Shown: piece after piece, positions 9,136-20,901 of the stretch | Numbering within the stretch: the first letter of the stretch is position 1 | How the letters are laid out: each line of letters opens with the position of its first letter | Position numbers and translations under genes: made by a program | The notes under the pieces: generated by a model | Seen by the model: the letters and a program-made list of their open reading frames with translations, nothing else | Databases searched by the model: none | Told to the model about the DNA's origin: nothing | Assembly: GCA_902598735.1 (NCBI GenBank) | Contig: CACKCM010000007.1 | Location: 1 to 64,000, forward strand | Length of the DNA stretch: 64,000 bases | Origin: an uncultured Pelagibacteraceae bacterium | Lineage (GTDB): Bacteria; Pseudomonadota; Alphaproteobacteria; Pelagibacterales; Pelagibacteraceae | Direction of reading: 5' to 3'

Positions 9136-10130
9136 TAATTTGATTGAATTTTCACTAAGTGGTTAAATACCTTTCCCGAATTTAAATGTTTTGTGGCCTT
9201 TTCGTACGACGTCTTAAAATCGTTTTCATTGCTAGAAACTATTAAACCTGCTGCTACATTAAGAGCAACAGCTTGAGAGAATTCATTTTTTTTACCTTTA
9301 AAAATTTCAATAATTTTTTCAGAATTATATTCTGCATTTTTTCCTTTTAAATTCTCCTTATTTACAGAATTAATCCCTAAAATTTTCGGATCAATTATAA
9401 ATTCTTTAATTATTGAGTCTTTCAGTTCTACCGCATATGTTTTTGCAAACGGTGATATCTCATCCATCCCATCTTCGCTATGAACGATCAATGCGTGAAT
9501 AACTCCGTTTTCTTTAAGCGCCTCAGCGAAAGGTTTCATCCATTTTTTATCAAATACTCCTATTACCTGTCTTTTTACTTGTGCAGGACTACTTAAGGGA
9601 CCTATTAAGTTAAAGATCGTTTTCTTTCCCATTTTTTTTCTAGCTGGCCCAACATGTTTCATTGCTGAGTGATAATTAGGTGCAAACATAAAAGCAAAAT
9701 TAAACTTTTTTATACTTTCCTCAGCCTCATTTGCTTTCAAATTAATATTTATTTTTAATGCCTCTAATACATCTGCAGATCCACAGTTTGAAGATACAGC
9801 TTTATTACCGTGCTTAGCAACTTTTACACCCATACTTGCCAAAACTATAGCTGCAGCAGTAGAAATATTTAAAGAGTTTTGCCCGTCTCCTCCTGTTCCG
9901 CAGGTATCAATAGTGTCTTGTTCAGCTTTAACTTTAGTAGCTTTTTCTCTCAAAACAAATATCCCTCCAGCTAGCTCATCTTTAGTTTCACCCTTTTTTA
10001 CGAGAGACTCTAAAATTTCTATAATCGAATTTTCGTTATATTTACCCTCCATAAGTTCATTGAATAGAGCTTTGCTTTCTTCGAAGGAAAGGCTTTGTCC
10101 TTTTTTTAAACTTTCTACAAAATTAGACAT
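9135..10130 (-). CDS. trpD: Anthranilate phosphoribosyltransferase
   Basis: DTCGTGGDGQNSLNISTAAAIV, KHGNKAVSSNCGSADVLEAL. Confidence 0.95.
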   Translation of the reverse strand: MSNFVESLKKGQSLSFEESKALFNELMEGKYNENSIIEILESLVKKGETKDELAGGIFVLREKATKVKAEQDTIDTCGTGGDGQNSLNISTAAAIVLASMGVKVAKHGNKAVSSNCGSADVLEALKININLKANEAEESIKKFNFAFMFAPNYHSAMKHVGPARKKMGKKTIFNLIGPLSSPAQVKRQVIGVFDKKWMKPFAEALKENGVIHALIVHSEDGMDEISPFAKTYAVELKDSIIKEFIIDPKILGINSVNKENLKGKNAEYNSEKIIEIFKGKKNEFSQAVALNVAAGLIVSSNENDFKTSYEKATKHLNSGKVFNHLVKIQSN

Positions 10131-10697
10131 TTAATTACTAATAAAATTTTTAATTAATTTCATTCCTACTTTAGTACTTATACTTTCAGGGTGAAATTGA
10201 AAGCCATGAATATCATATTCTTTATGCATTAATCCCATTATTGTTTTATTCTTAGTTTCAGCAGTAATTAATAGTTTTTTTGGGAACTTTTTACGATCGA
10301 CAACTAAACTATGGTATCTAGTCGCTTCAAAATTATTTTGAATATTTTTAAATAAACCCTTTTTAATATGTCTAATCTTACTTGTTTTGCCGTGCATTAG
10401 ATTATTAGCATGGATAATCTTTCCTCCAAAAACTTGACCAATGATTTGATGACCTAAGCAAACTCCAAGAATTGGAATTTTTTTGTAAACTTCTTTTACG
10501 ATTTTAAGACAATTTCCGGCTTGATTAGGATTTCCAGGTCCTGGGGATATTACAATTTTATCATATTTTTTTCTTAAAACTGTTTTTCCGTCAATCTTAT
10601 CATTTCTAATTACTTCAACATTTTTCTTAATTTTTGAAATGTAATGAAACAGATTGTAAGTAAAACTATCATAATTATCTATTAATAAAATTTTCAT
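10131..10697 (-). CDS. trpG: Anthranilate synthase glutamine amidotransferase component
   Basis: LLIDNYDSFTYNLFHY, ISPGPGNP, GVCLGHQIIGQVFGG, HGFQFHPES. Confidence 0.95.
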   Translation of the reverse strand: MKILLIDNYDSFTYNLFHYISKIKKNVEVIRNDKIDGKTVLRKKYDKIVISPGPGNPNQAGNCLKIVKEVYKKIPILGVCLGHQIIGQVFGGKIIHANNLMHGKTSKIRHIKKGLFKNIQNNFEATRYHSLVVDRKKFPKKLLITAETKNKTIMGLMHKEYDIHGFQFHPESISTKVGMKLIKNFISN

Positions 10698-12155
10698 TTA
10701 ATCTACTGCTTTCATTAATGCTTTAGCTTTGTTTACTGTTTCTGCGTATTCTTTTTCAGGCCTGCTGTCAGCTACAATTCCTGCTCCAGCTTGAACATAA
10801 AACTTATCCTTTTTAATTAAAGCTGTTCTAAGGGCAATACAAGTATCAAATTCATTATTAGGGGTGAAGTAACCAATTCCACCTGCATATAATTTTCTTT
10901 TATTTTTCTCTAGTTCGTCAATTATTTGCATCGCTCTAATTTTTGGAGCTCCACTTACTGTGCCTGCAGGAAAACCTGATAAAAGCGTTTCAAAAACTGA
11001 GGTTTGATTGTTGAACTTTCCAATTACATTCGAAACGATGTGCATTACATGAGAATATTTTTCTACTTTAAATTTTTCAGTTACTTTTACAGTATTAATT
11101 TTTGAGACTTTTCCTACATCATTTCTTCCAAGATCCAGCAACATGAGATGTTCAGCTAACTCTTTTTTGTCTTTAAGCAAATCTGACACGTATTTTTTAT
11201 CTTCTTTTAAATTTCTTCCTCTTGGTCTTGTTCCAGCAATTGGTCTAACTGTAACTTCCCCTTTTCTAAGTCTGACCAATATTTCTGGACTGCTACCTAA
11301 AACTTTAAAATCTTCATAATTAAAATAAAACATAAAGGGTGAGGGATTTGATTTTCTCAATTGATTATAAATTTCAATAGGTTTCTTGTTTATTTTTCTC
11401 TCAAATCTTTGACTTAAAACTACTTGAAAGATATCTCCATTTTTTATGTAAGTTTTTGCCTTTTTTACTAATTGATGAAATCTTTTTTTAGTTATATTTG
11501 ATTTTATTACATTTCTATTTCGTTTAAATGTAAATTGTTCTGGAAGTTTTATATTTTCAAAATTCTTGAATAGCTCAAACTTTTTAATAATAAAGTCATA
11601 AGCTTCTTTATAATTCTTAATTTTAGTATCAGCATAAATATTTTCAATGTAATGAATTTTTTTCTTTAAATTATCATAGATAACCAGGTTCCTAGGACGA
11701 GAAAGCCTCACGTCTGGAATCTTTAAATCATCTTTACATCTGTTAGGTATTTTTTCAATATAACGAATTATATCGTAAGAGAAATAACCAACAATCATTG
11801 AAGCCATTGAAGGTAATTGACTTGGAGTCTTAATCTTAAAATCTTTAACTAGTTTGTTTAAGTATTTTAAAGGATTAGCTTTAATTTTAGTTTTTTTTTT
11901 ATCAGTTTTTAATGTAATTACATTATTATTAATATCCCAAATTTTATCAGGGTTAAGACCGATAATTGTATATCTCCCTCTTATAATTCCTTTTTCAACT
12001 GACTCAAAAATAAAACTATTCTTTTCAGCTAAAAGGAATTTAAATAGATTTTCCACTTTATAATAATCTTTACAATTAAAAGATCTAAATAAAATTTGAT
12101 GATTTTTTTTCGCGTGTCTTTTTTGAAAATTTTTAAAGCTTGTATTTATTCGCAT
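10698..12155 (-). CDS. trpE: Anthranilate synthase component I
   Basis: [61 protein letters not shown]. Confidence 0.95.
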   Translation of the reverse strand: MRINTSFKNFQKRHAKKNHQILFRSFNCKDYYKVENLFKFLLAEKNSFIFESVEKGIIRGRYTIIGLNPDKIWDINNNVITLKTDKKKTKIKANPLKYLNKLVKDFKIKTPSQLPSMASMIVGYFSYDIIRYIEKIPNRCKDDLKIPDVRLSRPRNLVIYDNLKKKIHYIENIYADTKIKNYKEAYDFIIKKFELFKNFENIKLPEQFTFKRNRNVIKSNITKKRFHQLVKKAKTYIKNGDIFQVVLSQRFERKINKKPIEIYNQLRKSNPSPFMFYFNYEDFKVLGSSPEILVRLRKGEVTVRPIAGTRPRGRNLKEDKKYVSDLLKDKKELAEHLMLLDLGRNDVGKVSKINTVKVTEKFKVEKYSHVMHIVSNVIGKFNNQTSVFETLLSGFPAGTVSGAPKIRAMQIIDELEKNKRKLYAGGIGYFTPNNEFDTCIALRTALIKKDKFYVQAGAGIVADSRPEKEYAETVNKAKALMKAVD

Positions 12156-13609
12156 TAAAATGAATTTTTAACTCTGTCTATTGTTCTTTGATTTAACTTA
12201 ACTTTGTACTTCTCATTAAGATTATTATCGTGTAATTGATAAATTTGATTAATTAAGTTTAAACGAGCTTTCGCTTCGTATTGTTCATATTTATTACTAT
12301 CTTTTTTTAAGTCTTTATACTCAGTATTTATTGCTAAAATTAAAAAACTTTTTGTTAAAGTATTGTTGGTAATTAGATCAATTTCACCATCTTTTATAAG
12401 AAAGATTCTTTTGATAACACCCTCGGAAAAAATATCGTTTTGTTTTAAATTGGTTATTTTATATTCCTTCGTTTCTAACTGATTATCTAATGCAAATTTT
12501 TTAAACTTTTCGTTATCAATTGCGCCCATACTTATATCCTTGATTATCGAAGTATTACTCTCTATTTTATTTTTAAAACTTAGCTGAGCATTTAGTGCTT
12601 TTTGAACCTCTGGATCAGTAAATGGTCTATCTTTTTTCTCAATTTTTTTAATTTCAGCTAAATAATATTTATTTTCTAAATTAATAATTTCAGGCACTTC
12701 AATAGATTTTAAATTATAAATTTTTTTAAACAAATTGTCAGATAAATTCTCTATTTTTTTTTTGTTTTCGTTCTCTTTATTTGCATTCACCATTTTTAAT
12801 AAAATTGGCTTTAAATTGTTAGTTTTAATTGTTTCATCAAAAGATTGTCCATCTAATATATTATTTTCAATTGCATCTAATTGTTTGAAAAAAGTTTCAT
12901 TATATTCTTTGCTGCCACTAATTTTTAAAGGGTCGATTTCAACATAACGAATACTTTTAAATTCTGTAAAAAAAATATTTTTATTTTTTTCATAAAGTTC
13001 TTTTTTATTCTCTTCAGTTGGTTTATTTTTTGAGTGATATTTTTCTAAATCAATGTATTTAATTGTTTTTGTTTGATTCTCTTTTCTATATTCTTTTTTT
13101 ACTAATAATTCTGGAACCACAATCCCTCCAGATAAAAAACTTAAGAATTGTCTTTTTTTCTCTTGTTCTGCAATATTATCTTCAAAAAGTGGAGCTGTAA
13201 CGCCACTTTTAATTAGGAATTTTTCGTATTCTGTTCTTGAGAATTTGTTATCTTTAAAAAATAATGTATCGTTTTTTATTATATTTCTTAAAGAATTATC
13301 ATTAACAGTTATCCCAAGTTTTTCAATTTCTAAAACCATTACTCTTTTTCCAATATATTCAGATAAAATTTTTTCAATTAAATCAGTATTTGGTAAATTT
13401 TTTATTTGTTCTTCATTTAGATTAAGTCGTCTAAGATATTCAACAAATTCTTGAGTGTTTATTTTTTCAGAATCTATTGAAGCTATGACATTTTGATTTC
13501 CACCTCTAAACACATCGCCCATTCCCCAAAAAACAAATGGAAGAATGATTATACCCACTAAGAGTTTTATAAAAAAAGACTTAGAAATTTTACCTATTGA
13601 TGTTAGCAT
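12155..13609 (-). CDS. SurA/PpiD-like peptidyl-prolyl isomerase, membrane-anchored
   Basis: N-terminal TM FFIKLLVGIIILPFVFWGMGDVFRGG, SurA_N-like chaperone region; alphaproteobacterial position next to trpE. Confidence 0.8.
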   Translation of the reverse strand: MLTSIGKISKSFFIKLLVGIIILPFVFWGMGDVFRGGNQNVIASIDSEKINTQEFVEYLRRLNLNEEQIKNLPNTDLIEKILSEYIGKRVMVLEIEKLGITVNDNSLRNIIKNDTLFFKDNKFSRTEYEKFLIKSGVTAPLFEDNIAEQEKKRQFLSFLSGGIVVPELLVKKEYRKENQTKTIKYIDLEKYHSKNKPTEENKKELYEKNKNIFFTEFKSIRYVEIDPLKISGSKEYNETFFKQLDAIENNILDGQSFDETIKTNNLKPILLKMVNANKENENKKKIENLSDNLFKKIYNLKSIEVPEIINLENKYYLAEIKKIEKKDRPFTDPEVQKALNAQLSFKNKIESNTSIIKDISMGAIDNEKFKKFALDNQLETKEYKITNLKQNDIFSEGVIKRIFLIKDGEIDLITNNTLTKSFLILAINTEYKDLKKDSNKYEQYEAKARLNLINQIYQLHDNNLNEKYKVKLNQRTIDRVKNSF

Positions 13610-13674
13610 TATTATAATCTATTAAGTTCTTAAAACTATACACCTATAGATTAAAATTTATATTAAGGCAAATA

Positions 13675-14415
13675 ATGAGATATTTCATCGGTAATTGGAA
13701 AATGTTTGGTGTTCCAAAATCTATAAATATAGTCAAAAAAATTAATTCTTTTTACTCTAAAGATAAAAATCGTAAAAAATATAGAGTAATTATAACACCT
13801 CCTTTTACTTTAATTGAGACCTTTTCTAAATATTTTAAAAATAAGAGTGTTTGTATAGGTTCTCAAAATTGCTATCAAAAAGAACAGTTTTCATCAAATA
13901 CTGCTGCTATAAGTCCATATATGATTAGGAGTGTTGGGGCTAAATATACTTTAGTGGGTCATTCAGACAATCGAAGCGAAGGTGATACAAATGAGATGTT
14001 AAAAAACAAAGTTCAATTCGCTTTAAAAAATAATTTAAAAGTGGTTTTTTGTATCGGAGAAAATAAGACAGAAAAAAATAATAAAAAAACTTTTTCTGTT
14101 TTGAAAAATCAAATTAAAGTTTTAGAGAGAAAATTTAATAAAAATAACATAATTGTTGCCTACGAACCTATCTGGTCAATTGGAACAGGAAAAATACCAT
14201 CCAAAAATGAATTACTTAAAATAACTATTTTTATTAAAAAAGTTTTAAAATCTATATTTAATAAAAAAAGTCCTGCCGTGCTTTATGGAGGATCAGTTGA
14301 TGGAAACAATGTTAAAATGTTTAAAGATATTAGAGAAATAGATGGTTTTTTGATTGGTGGAGCTTCAAAATCCTCAAAAAAATTTATTGATATAATAAAA
14401 AATTACTATAGATAA
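13675..14415 (+). CDS. tpiA: Triosephosphate isomerase
   Basis: GNWKMFG, YTLVGHSDNRSEGDT, VAYEPIWSIGTGK, LYGGSVDG. Confidence 0.95.
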   Translation: MRYFIGNWKMFGVPKSINIVKKINSFYSKDKNRKKYRVIITPPFTLIETFSKYFKNKSVCIGSQNCYQKEQFSSNTAAISPYMIRSVGAKYTLVGHSDNRSEGDTNEMLKNKVQFALKNNLKVVFCIGENKTEKNNKKTFSVLKNQIKVLERKFNKNNIIVAYEPIWSIGTGKIPSKNELLKITIFIKKVLKSIFNKKSPAVLYGGSVDGNNVKMFKDIREIDGFLIGGASKSSKKFIDIIKNYYR

Positions 14416-14420
14416 GCTAC

Positions 14421-14720
14421 ATGGAAAATTTACTGATTTTAGTTAATATAATCCTTGCAATAGTATTAATTATTGTAATCCTTCTTCAAAGATCTGAAGG
14501 TGGAGCTTTGGGCTTAGGTGTTTCACAGGATAATTTCACGTCAACAAGAAGCGTAGGCACTTTCTTAACAAAATTTACATCAATAATCGCTGCTTTATTT
14601 ATTATTTGTAGTATTGCAATTGTAGCTATCTCCAGAGATGAATTACGTGAAACTCAATCAGTGTTGGAGAAACAAGAAGAAGAAAACTCTAATCTTCCAC
14701 AAATACCACAATCTAAGTAA
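14421..14720 (+). CDS. secG: Preprotein translocase subunit SecG
   Basis: IVLIIVILLQRSEGGALGLG, two TMs, position after tpiA. Confidence 0.9.
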   Translation: MENLLILVNIILAIVLIIVILLQRSEGGALGLGVSQDNFTSTRSVGTFLTKFTSIIAALFIICSIAIVAISRDELRETQSVLEKQEEENSNLPQIPQSK

Positions 14721-14764
14721 TTAAAACTTTGTAATTGTTAATTTTTGAAGTATAACATACTTCC

Positions 14765-16387
14765 ATGGCGCGATATATATTCGTTACCGGCGGCGTGGTC
14801 TCATCTTTAGGAAAAGGATTATCTTCTGCATCTTTAGCTTACTTGTTACAATCAAGAGGTTACAAAGTAAGAATAAGAAAACTTGATCCATATTTAAATG
14901 TTGACCCAGGAACTATGAGTCCGTTTCAACACGGTGAAGTTTTTGTTACGGATGATGGCGCAGAAACGGATTTAGATCTTGGACACTACGAAAGATTTTC
15001 AGGAATATCTGCCAAAAAATCAGATAATATAACAACAGGAAAAATTTATAATGATGTGTTAAAAAGAGAACGACAAGGTAAATATTTAGGAAAAACTGTT
15101 CAAGTCATTCCTCATATCACAAATAGAATAAAAGAATTTATTAAAAATGATGTTGCTAAAGAGGACTTCGTAATTTGCGAGATAGGAGGTACTGTAGGTG
15201 ATATTGAAAGTCTACCTTTTTTAGAAGCTATAAGACAATTTTCAAATGAAATGGGTAAGAAAAATACATTATTCATTCACCTAACTTTAGTTCCTTACAT
15301 GAAGGCCTCCGATGAGATAAAAACAAAACCAACTCAACATTCAGTTAAAGAATTAAGGAGCATAGGTATCCAACCAGATATTATTATTTGCAGATCTGAA
15401 AGATCTATACCTTTAGATCAAAGAAAGAAAATTTCATTATTTTGCAACGTTGCTATAGAAGATGTTATAGAAACTGTGGACGTAAAAACAATTTATGAAG
15501 CTCCGATAAGTTTTAATAAAGAGAAACTAGACGAAAGGGTATTAAGATTTTTTAGAATGAAATCTAAGAAAAAGGTAAATCTTTCTCCTTGGAAAAAAAT
15601 TACCCATTTAGTTTTGAACACAAACAATAAAGTTAATATAGCAATAATTGGCAAATATGTTGAACTTAAAGATGCATATAAATCTCTAGACGAGGCTTTA
15701 ACACACGGTGGAATAGCAAATAATTTAAAAGTGAATTTAATAAGAATTGAGTCTGATTTTTTAAAACCAAATGAAATAAAAAATAAACTCAAAGGAGTGT
15801 CTGGAGTCTTGATACCAGGAGGATTTGGTAAAAGAGGCACAGAAGGAAAAATAGCAGCTATTAATTATGCAAGATTAAACAAAATTCCTTTCTTAGGCAT
15901 CTGTTTTGGTATGCAAATGGCAGTGATTGAATTTGCTAGAAATAAATTAAATATAAAAAAAGCTACATCTAGTGAATTTGGACCATCTAAAGCATCAGTC
16001 GTTGGACTTATGAGTGAATGGACAAAAGATGGAAAATTGATGAAAGGCACTGACAAAGATTTAGGTGGAACAATGCGTTTAGGTAGTTATGAAGCAAGAC
16101 TTAAAAAAGACACAAAAATAAGTAAAATTTACAATTCAGTAAAAATAAACGAAAGACATCGGCATAGATATGAAGTTAACATCAATTATAAAAAAGATTT
16201 TGAAAATAAAGGTATGATTTTTTCAGGTTTATCTCCAGACAACAAATTACCAGAAATTATAGAATTAGAAAATCATCCTTGGTTTATTGGCGTTCAGTTT
16301 CATCCTGAATTTAAATCTAGACCTTTATCACCACATCCTTTATTCTCATCATTTATAAAAGCCGCAAAAATCAATACTACAAAATGA
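14765..16387 (+). CDS. pyrG: CTP synthase
   Basis: [80 protein letters not shown]. Confidence 0.97.
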   Translation: MARYIFVTGGVVSSLGKGLSSASLAYLLQSRGYKVRIRKLDPYLNVDPGTMSPFQHGEVFVTDDGAETDLDLGHYERFSGISAKKSDNITTGKIYNDVLKRERQGKYLGKTVQVIPHITNRIKEFIKNDVAKEDFVICEIGGTVGDIESLPFLEAIRQFSNEMGKKNTLFIHLTLVPYMKASDEIKTKPTQHSVKELRSIGIQPDIIICRSERSIPLDQRKKISLFCNVAIEDVIETVDVKTIYEAPISFNKEKLDERVLRFFRMKSKKKVNLSPWKKITHLVLNTNNKVNIAIIGKYVELKDAYKSLDEALTHGGIANNLKVNLIRIESDFLKPNEIKNKLKGVSGVLIPGGFGKRGTEGKIAAINYARLNKIPFLGICFGMQMAVIEFARNKLNIKKATSSEFGPSKASVVGLMSEWTKDGKLMKGTDKDLGGTMRLGSYEARLKKDTKISKIYNSVKINERHRHRYEVNINYKKDFENKGMIFSGLSPDNKLPEIIELENHPWFIGVQFHPEFKSRPLSPHPLFSSFIKAAKINTTK

Positions 16388-17205
16388 ATAATCATAAAGT
16401 AAAATGTTCTAATTTTGAGATCGCTAACAACAAACCATTTACTCTAATCGCTGGCCCTTGTCAGCTTGAGAGTGAAGAGCATGCTATTAAGATTTCAAAT
16501 GAACTTAAAAAAATTACAAACGATCTAGGTATTAATCTTATTTACAAAACTTCATTTGATAAAGCTAATAGAACAAGTTTAAAAGGAAAAAGAGGTCTAG
16601 GCTTAGAAAAATCACTTCCCATTTTCGATAAGATTAGAAAAGAAGTTGGTGTCCCAGTTTTAACCGACGTTCATACTGTTGAACAATGTGCTGTAGTTTC
16701 CAATCACGTGGATGTCCTTCAAATTCCTGCATTCTTATGTAGACAAACTGATTTATTAATTGCTGCAGCAAAAACTGGTAAAATAATTAATGTTAAAAAG
16801 GGACAATTTTTAGCTCCGTGGGATATGGCTAATGTAATAAAAAAAATTGAAGACTCCGGGAATAAAAATATTTTAATTACAGAAAGAGGAGCGAGCTTTG
16901 GTTATAATACTCTTATTTCAGACATGAGAGCCCTACCTATAATGTCGAAATTCGGATTTCCAATTGTATTTGATGCAACTCATTCAGTACAACAACCAGG
17001 TGGCATGGGAGAGAAAAGTGGTGGACAAAGAGAATTTGTTCCTTATTTAGCTCGTGCTGCTATTGCTGTTGGCGTAGGAGCAATTTTCATGGAAACACAT
17101 GAGGATCCAGATAATGCACCTTCTGACGGCCCAAATATGGTTCCATTAAGTGAAGTAAAAACTTTGTTAAAAAAACTTTCCGAGATCGATAAGATAGTAA
17201 AATAA
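16384..17205 (+). CDS. kdsA: 2-dehydro-3-deoxyphosphooctonate aldolase (KDO-8-P synthase)
   Basis: [52 protein letters not shown]. Confidence 0.96.
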   Translation: MNNHKVKCSNFEIANNKPFTLIAGPCQLESEEHAIKISNELKKITNDLGINLIYKTSFDKANRTSLKGKRGLGLEKSLPIFDKIRKEVGVPVLTDVHTVEQCAVVSNHVDVLQIPAFLCRQTDLLIAAAKTGKIINVKKGQFLAPWDMANVIKKIEDSGNKNILITERGASFGYNTLISDMRALPIMSKFGFPIVFDATHSVQQPGGMGEKSGGQREFVPYLARAAIAVGVGAIFMETHEDPDNAPSDGPNMVPLSEVKTLLKKLSEIDKIVK

Positions 17206-17207
17206 TA

Positions 17208-18464
17208 ATGGCAAAAATTAAAAGTATAAAAGGCAGACAGGTCTTTGATAGCAGAGGAAATCCAACAGTGGAAGCAGAAGTTTTTTTAGAAAATAATATT
17301 TCTGCTACTGCAATTTCTCCATCAGGTGCATCAACTGGTGCATTTGAAGCACATGAATTAAGAGATAAGGATAAGAATAAATTTTTAGGCAAAAGTGTAA
17401 ATATAGCAGTTGAAAATATAAATAATAGAATTTCAGAAAAACTTAAAGGGTTCGAGTCAGAAGACCAAAAAAAAATTGATAAAATTTTACTTGATTTAGA
17501 TGGAAGTGAAAATAAAACAAATTTGGGAGCTAATGCTACTCTAGCAGTCTCACTAGCTAATTCAAAATGTTCAGCTTTATCAAATAAAAAATCACTATTT
17601 AAATATCTAGGGAACACTTTTTCTTTACCCATACCGTTAATGAATATTATTAACGGTGGTGCTCATGCCGACAATGACCTAAATATCCAAGAATTTATGA
17701 TTAGACCTGACTCAGCAAAAAATTTTATGGATGCTATTGAAAAATGTTATGTTGTTATTCAAAATTTGAAGAAATTATTAAAATCAAATCAAATGCTCAC
17801 AAATGTCGGAGATGAAGGCGGATTTGCTCCATCAATTAATACAAATGAGCAAGCCTTGGAGTTAATTGTAGATGCAATAGATAAGTCAAATTTAAAACCA
17901 GGAAAAGATATAGTTATTTGTCTGGATGTAGCAGCTAATGAATTAATTAATGAAAAAGGGGAGTATTCAATTCAATCTAAAAATTACACATCAGTTGAAG
18001 ATAATATTAGTTATTATAAAAAACTTACATCTAGCTATCCAATAAAATCAATAGAGGATCCTTTCGCTGAAGAGGACTGGGATTCGTGGAAAAAAATTAC
18101 AAACGAAATAGGAAAAAATGTTCAAATTGTAGGAGATGATTTATTCGTTACAAATGTAAAACGTTTAAGTAAAGGGATAAAAGAAAAGTCAGCAAATAGT
18201 ATTTTAGTAAAACCAAACCAAATAGGCACTTTGACTGAAACTTTGGAAGTAATTTCAATGGCAAAAGCTGCAGATTTAAATACTATAATTTCTCACAGAT
18301 CCGGGGATACTGAAGATACATTTATAGCTGATTTGGCGTCTGCGACTATGTCTTCTCAAATTAAAACTGGATCTTTGGCGAGATCTGAAAGAGTAGCGAA
18401 ATATAATAGATTATTACGCATTGAAGAAGAACTTGGAAATCAAGCAAAAATGGCTAAAATCTAA
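17208..18464 (+). CDS. eno: Enolase
   Basis: RQVFDSRGNPTVEAEV, SGASTGAFEAHELRD, NVGDEGGFAPS, SIEDPFAEEDWDSW, SHRSGDTEDTFIADLA. Confidence 0.97.
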   Translation: MAKIKSIKGRQVFDSRGNPTVEAEVFLENNISATAISPSGASTGAFEAHELRDKDKNKFLGKSVNIAVENINNRISEKLKGFESEDQKKIDKILLDLDGSENKTNLGANATLAVSLANSKCSALSNKKSLFKYLGNTFSLPIPLMNIINGGAHADNDLNIQEFMIRPDSAKNFMDAIEKCYVVIQNLKKLLKSNQMLTNVGDEGGFAPSINTNEQALELIVDAIDKSNLKPGKDIVICLDVAANELINEKGEYSIQSKNYTSVEDNISYYKKLTSSYPIKSIEDPFAEEDWDSWKKITNEIGKNVQIVGDDLFVTNVKRLSKGIKEKSANSILVKPNQIGTLTETLEVISMAKAADLNTIISHRSGDTEDTFIADLASATMSSQIKTGSLARSERVAKYNRLLRIEEELGNQAKMAKI

Positions 18465-18467
18465 CTT

Positions 18468-18761
18468 ATGCGACTTATTGAAAGTTTAAAAAAAAGAAAA
18501 TTTATATTATTGAATATCTTTTTAACTCTTTATATTGGAATCAATTTAATTGGTGGTGAAAGAGGTTTAATTTCTTATTTTGATAAAAAAAAATTATTCA
18601 AAGAATTAGAAATTAAAGAAAAAATGTTGACTAATAATTTACAAGACTTGGAAGCAAAAATATCGTTAATTAAAAATAATGATTTAGATTATTTAGACAT
18701 GCTTTATAGGGAAAAATTTAGATTTGGTACAAAAGATGAAATTATTATTAAGTTAAAATGA
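18468..18761 (+). CDS. ftsB: FtsB/DivIC septum formation initiator family
   Basis: TM plus coiled coil, ...[20 protein letters not shown]; position after eno. Confidence 0.8.
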   Translation: MRLIESLKKRKFILLNIFLTLYIGINLIGGERGLISYFDKKKLFKELEIKEKMLTNNLQDLEAKISLIKNNDLDYLDMLYREKFRFGTKDEIIIKLK

Positions 18762-19702
18762 GCTCAAAACCAAGACATCCAGAAAAAGTTAATAAGCCTT
18801 TTAATCCAATTAAAAAGAAACCAGAATGGATAAGGTCAAAAATAGCAGACTCTCAAATTTTCTTTCAAACTAAACAAGTCGTTAATCAAAATAACCTTGT
18901 CACTGTCTGTCAGGAAGCTAATTGTCCAAATATAACTGAGTGTTGGAGCAAAAAACACGCTACATTTATGATTATGGGAGATACGTGCACTAGAGCATGT
19001 GCATTTTGTGATGTCAAAACCGGAAAACCAACAAAGCTAGATATTTTTGAACCAGCTAAAATTGCCAAGGCTGTCCAAAGCTTAAATTTAAAACATGTTG
19101 TTATTACTTCTGTGGATAGAGATGATTTAGAAGATGGTGGTTCAGAACATTTTTACAAAGTTGTCAAAGCTACTAGAGAAAAAAATCCAGAAACATCTAT
19201 AGAAGTTTTAACACCAGACTTTTTGAGAAAAGGAGAGGCGTATAAAAAAGTTTTGAAAGCGGATCTTGATGTTTTTAATCACAATATAGAAACTGTTCCT
19301 CGACTTTATACAACGGTTAGACCAGGAGCACGTTATTTTGCTTCACTAGAACTTTTAAAAAATGCAAAAAAATTTAACAAAAAAGTTTTTACTAAATCAG
19401 GAATTATGGTTGGCTTAGGCGAAGATAAAGAAGAAGTAATTCAAGTTATGGACGATCTTAGATCTGCCGAAGTTGATTTTATTACTATCGGTCAATACTT
19501 ACAACCATCTCCCAAACATCATCCACTTAATCGTTATTATCATCCTGATGAATTTAAAGAGTTTGAGCAAATTGCAAAGACGAAAGGTTTTCTACTTGTT
19601 TCTTCATCACCTCTTACGAGATCTTCTTACCATGCAGATGAAGACTTTAGAAAATTACAAGATGCAAGAAATAAACAGCTTGAATGTCTTCCGCATCAAT
19701 AA
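18758..19702 (+). CDS. lipA: Lipoyl synthase
   Basis: [39 protein letters not shown] radical SAM motif; ATGA overlap with ftsB. Confidence 0.97.
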   Translation: MSSKPRHPEKVNKPFNPIKKKPEWIRSKIADSQIFFQTKQVVNQNNLVTVCQEANCPNITECWSKKHATFMIMGDTCTRACAFCDVKTGKPTKLDIFEPAKIAKAVQSLNLKHVVITSVDRDDLEDGGSEHFYKVVKATREKNPETSIEVLTPDFLRKGEAYKKVLKADLDVFNHNIETVPRLYTTVRPGARYFASLELLKNAKKFNKKVFTKSGIMVGLGEDKEEVIQVMDDLRSAEVDFITIGQYLQPSPKHHPLNRYYHPDEFKEFEQIAKTKGFLLVSSSPLTRSSYHADEDFRKLQDARNKQLECLPHQ

Positions 19703-20127
19703 AAAAAATTATTCCTTGTAGAAAAGAACAATTAGTGGAAATGGTTCTAGATATTGAAAAATATCCGGAATTTGTTCCATGGTGCATCGAGGGTAAAATT
19801 TATGATAGGAATGAAAGTGCAGATCTTATTACCTTTAATGGAGATTTAAAAGTAGGTAAGAGCATCCTGAATGAAACTTTCTCAAGTCACGTGTCTTATT
19901 ATAAAGAAAAAGATACAATTATAGTAACTAATCTTGATGGACCTTTAAAACATCTGAAAAATGAGTGGAAATTTAAGGAAGTAAATAATTCGACACAGTT
20001 GGAATTTTTTATCGATTTTGAATTGAAAAATCCGATTTTGAATGGAATAATGAAAAAATCTTTTGAGCTTGGTTTAAACAAAATTGCCAAAGCTTTTGAG
20101 GAAAGAGCGATTAAATTATTTAAATAA
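19684..20127 (+). CDS. COQ10/RatA-type START-domain (polyketide cyclase-like) protein
   Basis: [23 protein letters not shown]...[32 protein letters not shown]. Confidence 0.87.
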   Translation: MSSASIKKIIPCRKEQLVEMVLDIEKYPEFVPWCIEGKIYDRNESADLITFNGDLKVGKSILNETFSSHVSYYKEKDTIIVTNLDGPLKHLKNEWKFKEVNNSTQLEFFIDFELKNPILNGIMKKSFELGLNKIAKAFEERAIKLFK

Positions 20128-20438
20128 TGTTCACGATTTCATCTTTATTAATTTTATTTATTCTTACTTTCAAATTGTTGTCTTCATATATCAAAACGAT
20201 AAGAACAGGTGACCCTAATGAAACTAACTTAACATATTGGATGTTTTCTTATGACTTTAAATCTAAAAGTAAAGAATGGGTCCCAGAAGATAAAAAATTA
20301 TTACAAAGAAAAAGAGCTAGAAATTTTTTAGTTTTTATACTTTATATTGTAGCTTTCAGTATTTTCTTACTACTTAACAGTTTTACTGCCCATCTTTTAG
20401 ATGTAATTGTTAATCCAGATTTCAGTTATCCTGTCTAA
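20127..20438 (+). CDS. Hypothetical membrane protein
   Basis: Two TM segments; starts at preceding stop (TAATG). Confidence 0.6.
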   Translation: MFTISSLLILFILTFKLLSSYIKTIRTGDPNETNLTYWMFSYDFKSKSKEWVPEDKKLLQRKRARNFLVFILYIVAFSIFLLLNSFTAHLLDVIVNPDFSYPV

Positions 20439-20901
20439 TCAGTTTAATTAATAAATTTAGAGATTTTTTAACAGCTTGCCTTTGAACGAAATTTCTTCCT
20501 TTATTTTTAAATATATATTTATTGATAACGACTTTTTTTCCAAGCTTCATTCCAATATAAACTAATCCCACTGGCTTTTCTTTAGTTCCACCTTTAGGCC
20601 CGGCTATTCCTGTAATCGAAATACATACTTTTGATTTGCTTATTTTACTCAAATTATTAACCATGGACATACAACACTGAACACTCACAGCTCCGTACTT
20701 CTTTATAATTTTACTTGGAACCTTTAATAATTTTATTTTTGCCTGATTTGAATAGGTAATTAAACCTATTGAAAATACTTTAGAAGACCCACTAATAGAG
20801 GTAATTGTACTGGAAAGCATTCCACCAGTACAAGACTCAGCAATAGCTACTTTTAGTTTCTTTTTGTTAAGCAGTGAAACTAATTTTTTTTTTAACATCA
20901 T
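20422..20901 (-). CDS. pncC: CinA C-terminal domain, nicotinamide-nucleotide amidase
   Basis: VAIAESCTGGMLSSTITSISGSSKVFSIGLITYSNQAK, GIAGPKGGTKEKPVGLVYIG. Confidence 0.93.
   Translation of the reverse strand: MMLKKKLVSLLNKKKLKVAIAESCTGGMLSSTITSISGSSKVFSIGLITYSNQAKIKLLKVPSKIIKKYGAVSVQCCMSMVNNLSKISKSKVCISITGIAGPKGGTKEKPVGLVYIGMKLGKKVVINKYIFKNKGRNFVQRQAVKKSLNLLIKLIRQDN

Noticed and set aside
15493-16056. Antisense ORFs 15493..15840 and 15865..16056
   Set aside because: Lie inside pyrG, which has full family motifs
17087-17632. 181-aa minus-strand ORF
   Set aside because: Antisense to kdsA/eno; no recognisable motif
19473-19721. 82-aa + ORF
   Set aside because: Alternative frame of lipA and the COQ10-like gene
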